DNA of 6,012 bases, taken from NCBI GenBank assembly GCA_945917385.1, contig CAMEHJ010000086.1:1-6012 (forward strand). The letters run 5' to 3'. Made by a program: the position numbers and the translations under genes. How positions within the stretch are numbered: position 1 is the stretch's first letter; every line of letters starts with the position of its first letter. Below the pieces are notes generated by a model. That model was not told the DNA's origin. It was given only the letters and a program-made list of their open reading frames with translations, and did not search any database. The stretch comes from an uncultured bacterium (GTDB lineage Bacteria > Bacillota_A > Clostridia > Oscillospirales > Oscillospiraceae). This document shows, one piece after another, positions 1-5,287 of the stretch.

Positions 1-12
1 TTACTAAAAACT

Positions 13-48
13 CGGACGGTTTGAACTTGATATTCAAGAAACCGACTG
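13..48. promoter_or_regulatory. Inverted repeat over the -35 of the first promoter (candidate operator)
   Basis: Inner arms CTTGA (26-30) and TCAAG (34-38) flank a 3-nt centre. Outer arms CGGTTT (17-22) and AAACCG (39-44) also match, with an extra GAA (23-25) on the left. Beyond an A-A mismatch the pairing continues through 13-15 and 46-48, with one G-T. The repeat covers the -35 hexamer and most of the spacer of the promoter at 27-55, where a bound repressor would block RNA polymerase. It could also form a hairpin in read-through RNA from an upstream gene, but no U-run follows it on the + strand. Confidence 0.45.
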
Positions 49-55
49 TTATAAT
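27..55 (+). promoter_or_regulatory. Sigma-A promoter for the CoA-transferase gene
   Basis: A -35 hexamer TTGATA (27-32) is followed after exactly 17 nt by a perfect -10 TATAAT (50-55). A TG at 47-48 makes it an extended -10. Transcription would start near 62, giving a leader of about 55 nt before the ATG at 117. This is the best housekeeping-type promoter in the window, because both hexamers are close to consensus at ideal spacing. The -35 sits inside an inverted repeat, so regulation by repression is plausible. The call is from sequence match only. Confidence 0.8.
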
Positions 56-116
56 TAAAACAATCTGCGATTTCCCTAAAAAATACAAATTTTTATCTTG
101 AAAGGAATCAAATACT

Positions 117-1373
117 ATGCCTGAAAATTACAAGCCTCTGGCCGGCGTAAAGGTTCTTGAGCTCTCTACCATGATGGCTGCTCCCTCCTGCGGCAAATAT
201 CTTGCCGACTGGGGCGCGGAGGTAATTAAAATCGAAAAGGGCATCGGTGACAACTACCGCACCTATCCCCCCACCATGGGTATTCCGAGCGTTCCCGACT
301 GCAGCCCCCTTTACGACAACGTAAACGGCGGCAAGCGCGGCATCGTTCTCGACATCAAGCAGCCCGAGGGTATGGAGGCCATGCACAAGCTGCTCGGCTG
401 GGCCGACGTTTTCCTTACCAATAACCGTCCCCAGGCGCTCGCAAAGAACGGTCTTGACTATGACTCTCTGAAGGAGAAGTACCCCTCCCTCATCGTCGCT
501 CAGATATCCTCCTACGGTCTCAAGGGACCTCAGGCCAACGCCCCTGGTCAGGATACCATCGCATTCTGGGTCAGCACCGGCTTCACCGCGGATATGATGG
601 TCGAGACCGATAACTCCTACCCCGTCTACGGCTCCTCCGGCACCGGCGACTTCGTCACCGGCATCGGCCTTGCGTTTGCCATCGTCTGCGCGCTGTACAA
701 GAGAAAAGAGACCGGCATGGGCGACTACGTCGTCAACTCCCTGTACGGCATGGGCCTGTGGTGCAACTCCAACTACAACATCGGCTGCCTGCCCCAGTAC
801 ACCTGGACCATGCCCAAGACCCGCGACAGCTCCGCTCCCGGCTCCTCCCCGTTCCGCTGCAAGGACGGCGAGTGGTTCATGAGCACCATCGTTGACGTCA
901 AGGCACACTGGCCCAGATTCTGCAACGCCATCGGCAAGCCCGAATGGATAGAGCCTTACGGCACCCCCGCGCTCCAGCGCTCCGTTGAGGTCCGCTCCAA
1001 GCTCATGAGAGAGTGCGAGAAGATATTCCTCACCAAGACCTCCAAGGAGTGGGACGAGATATTCACCAAGTACGACATCGTTCACGACGTGCTTGCCCAC
1101 TACGGCGACTTCGCAAAGAAGGAGCAGGCAAAGGTCAACGGCTATGCCTTTGACGTCACCTATCCCAATGGCCACGAGACTACCCTCATCCGTCCTCCCA
1201 TGTGGAGCGAGAAGATGGGTGTTCCCGAATTTGTCCCCGGCCCCATGGTCGGTCAGCACACCGAGGAAGTCCTCGCGGAGCTGGGCTACACCGCAGAGCA
1301 GATCAAGGACATGGAGGCCAAGGGCGCCGTCACTCAGATAGACCTGAGCAAGTACAACCCCTACAAGGCATAA
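117..1373 (+). CDS. Family III CoA-transferase (CaiB/BaiF superfamily, FldA/HadA-like)
   Basis: A 418-residue cytosolic enzyme that would move CoA between an acyl-CoA and a free acid, activating a substrate without spending ATP. It has the usual length of the CaiB/BaiF family. The N-terminal Rossmann-type segment is at residues 10-45, with a conserved AAPSCGKYLADWGAEVIKIE stretch. The catalytic Asp that forms the acyl anhydride in this family is best assigned to D178 in GTGDF. A G-rich KETGMGDYV segment follows at 197-205, and the C-terminal lobe contains SKEWDEIF (309-316). From memory, segments such as LTNNRPQAL and GLDYDSLKEKYPSLIVAQI match clostridial FldA (phenyllactate/cinnamoyl) and HadA (hydroxyisocaproate) better than E. 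coli CaiB. The role may be carnitine/butyrobetaine or another hydroxyacid. The start at ATG 117 has AAAGGA at 101-106. It is first in a probable operon with the crotonase gene. Family call is firm; substrate is unresolved. Confidence 0.93.
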   Translation: MPENYKPLAGVKVLELSTMMAAPSCGKYLADWGAEVIKIEKGIGDNYRTYPPTMGIPSVPDCSPLYDNVNGGKRGIVLDIKQPEGMEAMHKLLGWADVFLTNNRPQALAKNGLDYDSLKEKYPSLIVAQISSYGLKGPQANAPGQDTIAFWVSTGFTADMMVETDNSYPVYGSSGTGDFVTGIGLAFAIVCALYKRKETGMGDYVVNSLYGMGLWCNSNYNIGCLPQYTWTMPKTRDSSAPGSSPFRCKDGEWFMSTIVDVKAHWPRFCNAIGKPEWIEPYGTPALQRSVEVRSKLMRECEKIFLTKTSKEWDEIFTKYDIVHDVLAHYGDFAKKEQAKVNGYAFDVTYPNGHETTLIRPPMWSEKMGVPEFVPGPMVGQHTEEVLAELGYTAEQIKDMEAKGAVTQIDLSKYNPYKA

Positions 1374-1415
1374 GAGAACATCAGTTATCTGCCGAAAACC
1401 CACATAAAGTAAATC

Positions 1416-1456
1416 AAAGGAGAGTTCGGCATTTGCCAAACTCTCCTTTTAAATTT
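1416..1456 (+). terminator. Hairpin between the CoA-transferase and hydratase genes; likely terminator or attenuator
   Basis: AAAGGAGAGTT (1416-1426) pairs perfectly with AACTCTCCTTT (1439-1449), an 11-bp stem. A further GGC/GCC (1428-1430 with 1435-1437) closes an ATTT loop above one C-A mismatch. The 3' side runs into TTTT, then AAATTTT (1450-1456). This looks like an intrinsic terminator with an interrupted U-tract, so partial termination would lower expression of the downstream hydratase. The left arm contains a Shine-Dalgarno-like AAAGGAG that the hairpin would hide, but no start codon follows at usable distance. The real RBS of the next gene lies outside, at 1468-1473. Confidence 0.65.
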
Positions 1457-1482
1457 TCGAGATAAAGAAAGGAAAATGCGCT

Positions 1483-2277
1483 ATGACCTACATGGGAAAA
1501 GAATATCCCGATTTCCTGCTGGATGTGGACGAGCAGGGTATCGTAACGCTCACCGTGAACAGACCCGAAAAGATGAACGCGCTCAATAACGAGTGCTGGG
1601 TCGAGATTCTCGACTTCTTCACCGCCGTCGATTCAGACCCCGACATCAACCTCATCATCGTCACCGGCGCCGGAGAAAAGGCGTTCGTTGCTGGCGCGGA
1701 CATCAACGCCCTTGTCGAGAAAAAGCCCGTTGACTGCATCCGCAATAACGGCCAGAAGGCGCTCGCGCAGATAGAAAACTGCTCCAAGCCCGTCATCGCC
1801 GCCGTAAACGGCTACGCCTTCGGCGGCGGGTGCGAGCTTGCAATAGCGTGCGATTTCAGAGTGGTTTCCGATAATGCCATCTTCGCCCTGCCCGAAGTCA
1901 GTCTCGGCATCCTGCCCGGTGCGGGCGGCACCCAGAGACTTTCCAGACTCATCGGTCTCGGCAGAGCCAAGGAGATTATCCTCGCCGGCAAGAAGGTCAA
2001 GGCTGAGGAAGCCGTTCAGATAGGACTTGCCTCCTCGTGCGTACCTCAGGCGGAACTGATGGCGAAGGCAAAGAAGCTCGCCTCAAGAGTTCTGGCAAAC
2101 GGCCCCGTCGGCGTTCGCCTGGCAAAGCTTGTCGTGCAGAACTCCCTCTCCGCTTCTCAGGACGTCGGTATGCTTGTGGAGAAGCTGGCGCTCGGCCTGC
2201 TCTGCGGCACCGAGGACAAGAAAGAGGGCACCTCCGCATTCCTTGAAAAGAGAAGCCCCGAATTCAAGGGCGAATAA
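1483..2277 (+). CDS. Enoyl-CoA hydratase/crotonase family protein (CaiD-like role)
   Basis: A 264-residue soluble crotonase-fold enzyme, normal length for short-chain enoyl-CoA hydratases and CaiD. It would add or remove water across the alpha-beta double bond of an acyl-CoA. The CoA-binding and oxyanion-hole segment AFVAGADI is at 67-74. The second signature, NGYAFGGGCELAIACD, is at 109-124. Both catalytic glutamates of crotonase are present: E118 (GGGCEL) and E138 (LPEVSLG). PGAGGTQRL follows at 145-153, and the C-terminal FLEKRSPEFKG is typical of the family. The start at ATG 1483 has AAAGGA at 1468-1473, 9 nt away; ATG 1492 is possible but badly spaced. Next to the CoA-transferase and with a CaiA-like reductase in the same locus, it probably interconverts 3-hydroxyacyl-CoA and enoyl-CoA, such as carnitinyl/crotonobetainyl-CoA. 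Its active-site loop (VAGADI) is that of general hydratases rather than the AGWDL I recall for E. coli CaiD, so the caiD name is not assigned. Confidence 0.92.
   Translation: MTYMGKEYPDFLLDVDEQGIVTLTVNRPEKMNALNNECWVEILDFFTAVDSDPDINLIIVTGAGEKAFVAGADINALVEKKPVDCIRNNGQKALAQIENCSKPVIAAVNGYAFGGGCELAIACDFRVVSDNAIFALPEVSLGILPGAGGTQRLSRLIGLGRAKEIILAGKKVKAEEAVQIGLASSCVPQAELMAKAKKLASRVLANGPVGVRLAKLVVQNSLSASQDVGMLVEKLALGLLCGTEDKKEGTSAFLEKRSPEFKGE
2241..2269. repeat. 7-bp inverted repeat at the 3' end of the hydratase gene
   Basis: CCTTGAA (2241-2247) and TTCAAGG (2263-2269) are perfect complements separated by 15 nt, inside the last codons of the hydratase gene. It lies just past the stop of the convergent regulator gene, so it could shape the 3' ends of both transcripts. 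No U-run follows on either strand, so it is not a classical terminator and may be chance. Confidence 0.25.
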
Positions 2278-3708
2278 TTAACTGTGGGAAAGATCATCCG
2301 CTTCCAACGCTTCCGACTTCAGCATATCATACGACAGCAGAAAGACCATCCGGTTGTCGTAGTCCATGGGGTCGAAGCTGATAAGCTCGGTGATCTTTCC
2401 CATTCTGTATTTCAGCGTGCTTATGTGCAGGTGCATCCTTTCGGCGGTCTGCGACATTGAGCAGCAGTTCACAAGATACTGATACAGCGTGTCCAGAAGC
2501 TGCGAGCCTTTGGCGTCGTCGATTGCCTTGAGCAGTGCGATGTCCGGGTGCAGCATTTTTTTGCCGCCGGCGCCGGAAAACAGCGTGATGAAGTATTTCC
2601 ACATACAGTCCTTGCAGTAGGTCACCGCCGCACTATCTGATGAGAAGCTCTCCGACAAGACCAGCTCCGCCTGCCGGTATGCGAGGGGAATATCGCGCCA
2701 TGAGAAGATACGCAGTGACACTCCGGCGCGAAAACGCACGGAGGCGACTATTTTGCCGAGCTCGGCCATGTTTTTGTCAAACCTCTGTTCGGGCAGCAGA
2801 CAGACAATGTCGTCAGTATAATTGAAAGCGTAAGCATCCGAAATTTTATCCGTAATGGACAGTGCAAGCGCCTTCGAGGAGAAGCTGTCGCTGCTGAAGC
2901 TTTTGATGAGAACAAGGTGCGCGCCGCCGTCGATGCCCCAGCCGGTGAAGGATTCGAGAAGCTGTTCGTCCTCATGGCTCAGAGCTTTGCCGTCGAGCAG
3001 GTTCAAAAACAGGTTTCTGTACGGCGTGAAGCCCGCAAGGTCGAATTTGCGGTAGTTTGCCTTTTCAAAGATATCCTGCGCAAGCTGTGAAAGGTGGATA
3101 TGGATTTCGTTAAGCTTTGCCGCGATTTCGCGGATGGAGAAAAAGAGGTACATACCGTCGTCAAAAACAAAGTTGCCGAATATGATGTGCACCTTGAAAT
3201 GCTCCGACCAGAAAAGATGCGTTCCCTTTATGCCGAGAGCGATTCTGTGGCAGGCGGGAATGCCGCGTATCAGATTCAGAAACAGCGGCTCCATCGCAGT
3301 GGGGGCCGTGCCGGAATTGGAATACAGGGTGCGACCCATCGGGTCAAGCACCAGTATCCTGAAGTCGGGGAACAGCTCGAAAAACAGGTTTACACAGTCC
3401 AGAAAATCATTGCTCGACGCGGCGGCTTTTATCGCGCGCTTCTCCCAGTCGTTATAATACTGCATTTTTGAGCTGACGGTGTTGAACACGTCATACAGCG
3501 GCGCGTCGTAAACCGTGATGCGAAGTCCGCCGTTTATGCACACTATACTGCCGTCGGCGCTTTGACCGATATAGAGGATGCTCTTGTCGGAGCAGTCTCT
3601 GAGATCGGACAGGCGCACGCTCTCAATGCACCAGCGGGCACTGTCTGTTTTGGATGATATTATGTAATCCGAGAGAAAGGTTTCGACCATTTTTATACTG
3701 AAAAGCAT
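2278..3708 (-). CDS. PucR/CdaR-type helix-turn-helix transcriptional regulator
   Basis: A 476-residue predicted cytosolic DNA-binding regulator. The C-terminal 60 residues (about 404-463) match the PucR-type HTH. A DTLYQYLV helix leads to SMSQTAERMHLHISTLKYRM at 417-436, the counterpart of the family's pattern of a helix, then H-x-N-T-L-x-Y-R, with Ser for Asn here. A following KITELISF and a hydrophobic helix end the domain. The region at about 260-370 looks like the degenerate GGDEF-like domain common in CdaR proteins. The N-terminal 1-230 I cannot assign; it may be the ligand sensor (PAS/GAF-like: LVLDPMGRTLYSNSG at about 118-132). No signal peptide or membrane segment is evident. ATG 3708 is preceded by AGGTGAG (complement of 3714-3720). 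By eye its codon use is less C-ending than the flanking enzymes, as expected for a weakly expressed regulator. It probably controls the flanking genes and its own promoter. PucR proteins usually respond to the pathway substrate, but the ligand here is unknown. Confidence 0.88.
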   Translation of the reverse strand: MLFSIKMVETFLSDYIISSKTDSARWCIESVRLSDLRDCSDKSILYIGQSADGSIVCINGGLRITVYDAPLYDVFNTVSSKMQYYNDWEKRAIKAAASSNDFLDCVNLFFELFPDFRILVLDPMGRTLYSNSGTAPTAMEPLFLNLIRGIPACHRIALGIKGTHLFWSEHFKVHIIFGNFVFDDGMYLFFSIREIAAKLNEIHIHLSQLAQDIFEKANYRKFDLAGFTPYRNLFLNLLDGKALSHEDEQLLESFTGWGIDGGAHLVLIKSFSSDSFSSKALALSITDKISDAYAFNYTDDIVCLLPEQRFDKNMAELGKIVASVRFRAGVSLRIFSWRDIPLAYRQAELVLSESFSSDSAAVTYCKDCMWKYFITLFSGAGGKKMLHPDIALLKAIDDAKGSQLLDTLYQYLVNCCSMSQTAERMHLHISTLKYRMGKITELISFDPMDYDNRMVFLLSYDMLKSEALEADDLSHS

Positions 3709-3736
3709 ATTTTCTCACCTGTGTTCTGAAAGTATA

Positions 3737-3757
3737 AAACGGGGTTATGCGCCGTTT
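3737..3757. promoter_or_regulatory. Inverted repeat at the regulator gene's transcription start
   Basis: AAACGG (3737-3742) and CCGTTT (3752-3757) are perfect complements with a 9-nt spacer. The predicted start of the regulator transcript is near 3756. The repeat therefore covers about +1 to +20, either as a hairpin at the mRNA 5' end or as an operator for autorepression. Confidence 0.35.
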
Positions 3758-3762
3758 CTTCT

Positions 3763-3771
3763 ATTATAACA
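3763..3771 (-). promoter_or_regulatory. Extended -10 promoter of the regulator gene
   Basis: Read on the minus strand, TGTTATAAT (3771 down to 3763) is a perfect -10 with the extended TG. No good -35 lies at 17 nt; the sequence there is CTATAC. Extended -10 promoters can do without one. The start would be near 3756, giving a leader of about 48 nt to the ATG at 3708. It is divergent from the acyl-CoA dehydrogenase promoter. Confidence 0.65.
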
Positions 3772-3789
3772 TACAGGAAATAAAAGTAT

Positions 3790-3813
3790 AGTCCAAAACG
3801 GACGAAAAGGACT
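3790..3813. promoter_or_regulatory. Inverted repeat between the divergent promoters (candidate regulator site)
   Basis: AGTCC (3790-3794) and GGACT (3809-3813) are inverted with 14 nt between them. A further GGAC at 3800-3803 also pairs with GTCC at 3791-3794. The site is centred about 45 bp upstream of the regulator start and about 81 bp upstream of the predicted dehydrogenase start. A dimer bound here could act on both promoters. Arms are short, so the call is tentative. Confidence 0.35.
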
Positions 3814-3836
3814 GTTAAAAAAATCGCCAATTCGAC

Positions 3837-3876
3837 TTTTTTGTACCTACCAACAAAAAAACATTTTTAGTATAAT
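3837..3876 (+). promoter_or_regulatory. Promoter of the acyl-CoA dehydrogenase gene, with inverted repeat in place of a -35
   Basis: A perfect -10 TATAAT is at 3871-3876, giving a start near 3883 and a leader of about 74 nt. At the -35 position there is no TTGACA-like hexamer; the best, CTACCA at 3847-3852, has 18-nt spacing and only three matches. Instead, TTTTTTGT (3837-3844) and ACAAAAAA (3853-3860) form an 8-bp-arm inverted repeat centred on about -35. A strong -10 with a poor -35 suggests activator dependence. The repeat is low-complexity, so it could also be simply a bent A/T tract. Confidence 0.6.
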
Positions 3877-3913
3877 CAAGAAAGCAAAATATATTAATTA
3901 TTAATTTGCATAT

Positions 3914-3941
3914 GTATAAGTTCCCACCGAGGGAACTATAC
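3914..3941 (+). other. Leader hairpin just upstream of the acyl-CoA dehydrogenase RBS
   Basis: AGTTCCC (3919-3925) pairs perfectly with GGGAACT (3931-3937) around the 5-nt loop ACCGA. Past a bulged A (3918), GTAT (3914-3917) pairs with ATAC (3938-3941), for 11 pairs in total. The stem ends 3 nt before the Shine-Dalgarno AAAGGA (3945-3950) and leaves it open. There is no U-run, so it is not a terminator. It may stabilise the mRNA, tune ribosome access or bind a protein. The same bases would also be a DNA palindrome. Confidence 0.55.
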
Positions 3942-3956
3942 AAGAAAGGATCAGAC

Positions 3957-5111
3957 ATGTACGAATTTTCTATGACCGAAGAGCAGCAGCTTCTGCTTGA
4001 GAGCATCGACGAGTTTATGGAGCGCGGCAACTACGGCGAATACTTCAAAGAGTGCGACCGTGAGCACAAGTACCCCGAAAAGGCTGCCAAAGATTTCTGC
4101 GAGGCCGGCTACCACCTCCTGCCCCTGCCTGAAGAGTACGGCGGAGACGAGATCGACCTTGTCACCAATGTTCTGATGTCCATGAGACTTTACGAGCATG
4201 GCTGGCCCGCACTGGCAGTTCCCAGCGGCTTCCTCCAGCTCGACAACATCCTCGCATACGGCAGCGACTGGCAGAAAGAGGCCATCATCGAAGAGTGCAA
4301 GGCAGGCCGCAAGCCCTACACCCTCGGCTTTACCGAGCCTCAGGCCGGCTCCGACAACAGCGCAATGGCGACCCGCGCCACCCACAAGGACGGCAAGGTT
4401 TACATCAACGGCATGAAGACCTTCAACACCGGCGCCACCGTCTCCAAGTACATGATGTGCATTGCGCGTGAGTACGAGAACGATAACCCCTACAAGGATA
4501 TGAGCTGGTATCTCGTTCCCCTGAACGCTCCCGGCGTGAAGATCACCCCCATCCCCAAGATCGGCTGCCACTGCGTCCCCACCTGCGAAGTCCGTCTGGA
4601 CAACGTTGAGCTTGATGAGAACGCTCTCGTCGGCGTCAAGGGCAGAGGCTTCTACCAGCTTATGAAGAACTTCGAGACCGAGCGTCTCATGTCCTGCGCG
4701 GTCAACGTCGGTCTTGCAAAGTGCGCCTACAACGTCGCCGCCGCATACGCCGGCCAGCGCGTCCAGTTCGGCGAGATCATCGGCAACAAGCAGATCATCC
4801 AGCAGAAGATCGTCGATATGCGCATCAACTGCATGGCGATGGAGAACATGGTTCTCAACTGCGCATGGAGAAAAGACCACGGCGAGCAGATGGGCGTTGA
4901 CATCTCCCTGCTCAAGCGCTTCACCGGTAAGGCGGCGTTCGAGGTCATCGACGACGCAATGCAGATCATGGGCGGCATCGGCTACACGCAGGACTGCATC
5001 ATCGACCGCCTGTGGCGCGACCAGCGCGGCTTCAGAATCTTCGCCGGCAGCGAGGAAATCATGGTTCACGCTTCCGCAAGAACCCTCATCAAGGAAGCTT
5101 CCAAGAAGTAA
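3957..5111 (+). CDS. caiA: CaiA-type acyl-CoA dehydrogenase (crotonobetainyl-CoA reductase-like)
   Basis: A 384-residue FAD enzyme of the acyl-CoA dehydrogenase family that probably works as an enoyl-CoA reductase fed by an electron-transfer flavoprotein. The N-terminal helical domain begins YEFSMTEEQQ and carries EYFKECDREHKYPE at 28-41, very like E. coli CaiA (about 380 aa). The FAD/substrate signature FTEPQAGSD is at 125-133, with NVELDENAL at 216-224. The C-terminal domain has GQRVQFGEIIGNKQIIQQK at 266-284 and AMQIMGGIGYT at 334-344. The usual catalytic Glu of the YEGT motif is replaced: A363 in FAGSEE. A Glu at the isovaleryl-CoA dehydrogenase position is present (E242 in FETERL). ATG 3957 is chosen over upstream ATG 3906 because AAAGGA (3945-3950) lies 6 nt away, and homology starts at MYEF. 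The next gene is fixA. Crotonobetainyl-CoA is the leading substrate guess. Confidence 0.9.
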   Translation: MYEFSMTEEQQLLLESIDEFMERGNYGEYFKECDREHKYPEKAAKDFCEAGYHLLPLPEEYGGDEIDLVTNVLMSMRLYEHGWPALAVPSGFLQLDNILAYGSDWQKEAIIEECKAGRKPYTLGFTEPQAGSDNSAMATRATHKDGKVYINGMKTFNTGATVSKYMMCIAREYENDNPYKDMSWYLVPLNAPGVKITPIPKIGCHCVPTCEVRLDNVELDENALVGVKGRGFYQLMKNFETERLMSCAVNVGLAKCAYNVAAAYAGQRVQFGEIIGNKQIIQQKIVDMRINCMAMENMVLNCAWRKDHGEQMGVDISLLKRFTGKAAFEVIDDAMQIMGGIGYTQDCIIDRLWRDQRGFRIFAGSEEIMVHASARTLIKEASKK

Positions 5112-5127
5112 TTTTGTCCGCGTGGTA

Positions 5128-5211
5128 TGACGGGGCTAAAAGCGGCAAGAAGAAGTGACATTTCCCGGTTCAAATTTCTGCCCGGAGCCTTTGTCACGAA
5201 AGAACCCGTCA
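5128..5211 (+). other. Possible nested RNA structure in the caiA-fixA gap
   Basis: The 176-nt gap (5112-5287) holds no gene that I can support. Three complementary pairs are nested in it: TGACGGG (5128-5134) with CCCGTCA (5205-5211), GTGACA (5155-5160) with TGTCAC (5192-5197), and CCGG (5165-5168) with CCGG (5182-5185). An alternative stem, GGCA-a-GAA (5144-5151) with TTCTGCC (5177-5183), would compete with the inner pairs. This could be a structured leader for fixA, or chance pairing in a GC-rich stretch. It matches no riboswitch class that I recognise. Confidence 0.25.
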
Positions 5212-5231
5212 GCAGACCAGTGTAAATGAAA

Positions 5232-5255
5232 TCTTCCCGCCGCTCGGCGGGAAGA
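5232..5255 (+). other. Strong GC-rich hairpin upstream of fixA
   Basis: TCTTCCCGCC (5232-5241) pairs perfectly with GGCGGGAAGA (5246-5255) around a GCTC loop. The following sequence is A-rich (AAAAGAAAATTT), not a U-run, so classical termination on the + strand is unlikely. It more likely acts as an intercistronic stability or processing hairpin that sets the caiA to fixA mRNA ratio. It ends 19 nt before the fixA Shine-Dalgarno at 5275-5280. Confidence 0.7.
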
Positions 5256-5287
5256 AAAAGAAAATTTATGATTTAAGGAGAATTGCC

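Noticed and set aside
108..1439. 443-residue open frame on the minus strand opposite the CoA-transferase
   Set aside because: The product is low-complexity (V/L/G/A-rich) with no family motifs. The + strand has a clear family match, RBS and promoter. Long antisense frames are expected from the biased third codon positions.
13..3804. CGGACG at 13-18 and 3799-3804 as a shared regulator half-site
   Set aside because: Only 6 bp are shared, flanking bases differ, and such a match is expected by chance in 6 kb.
34..3883. Shared TCAAGAAA at 34-41 and 3876-3883 as a common operator of both promoters
   Set aside because: It sits at different positions relative to the two -10 boxes, is A-rich, and lacks the palindromic partner at the second site. 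Chance is likely.
3906..3956. 17-residue N-terminal extension of the caiA product from ATG 3906
   Set aside because: No Shine-Dalgarno precedes it, it would run through the leader hairpin, and the homologous protein starts at ATG 3957, which has AAAGGA 6 nt upstream.
3951..5069. 372-residue open frame on the minus strand opposite caiA
   Set aside because: Same reason: composition reflects complementary codons of a well-supported + strand enzyme, with no recognisable domain.
5233..5262. Hairpin upstream of fixA as an intrinsic terminator
   Set aside because: The stem is strong, but the following bases are A-rich rather than U-rich on the + strand, and no minus-strand gene is there to terminate.
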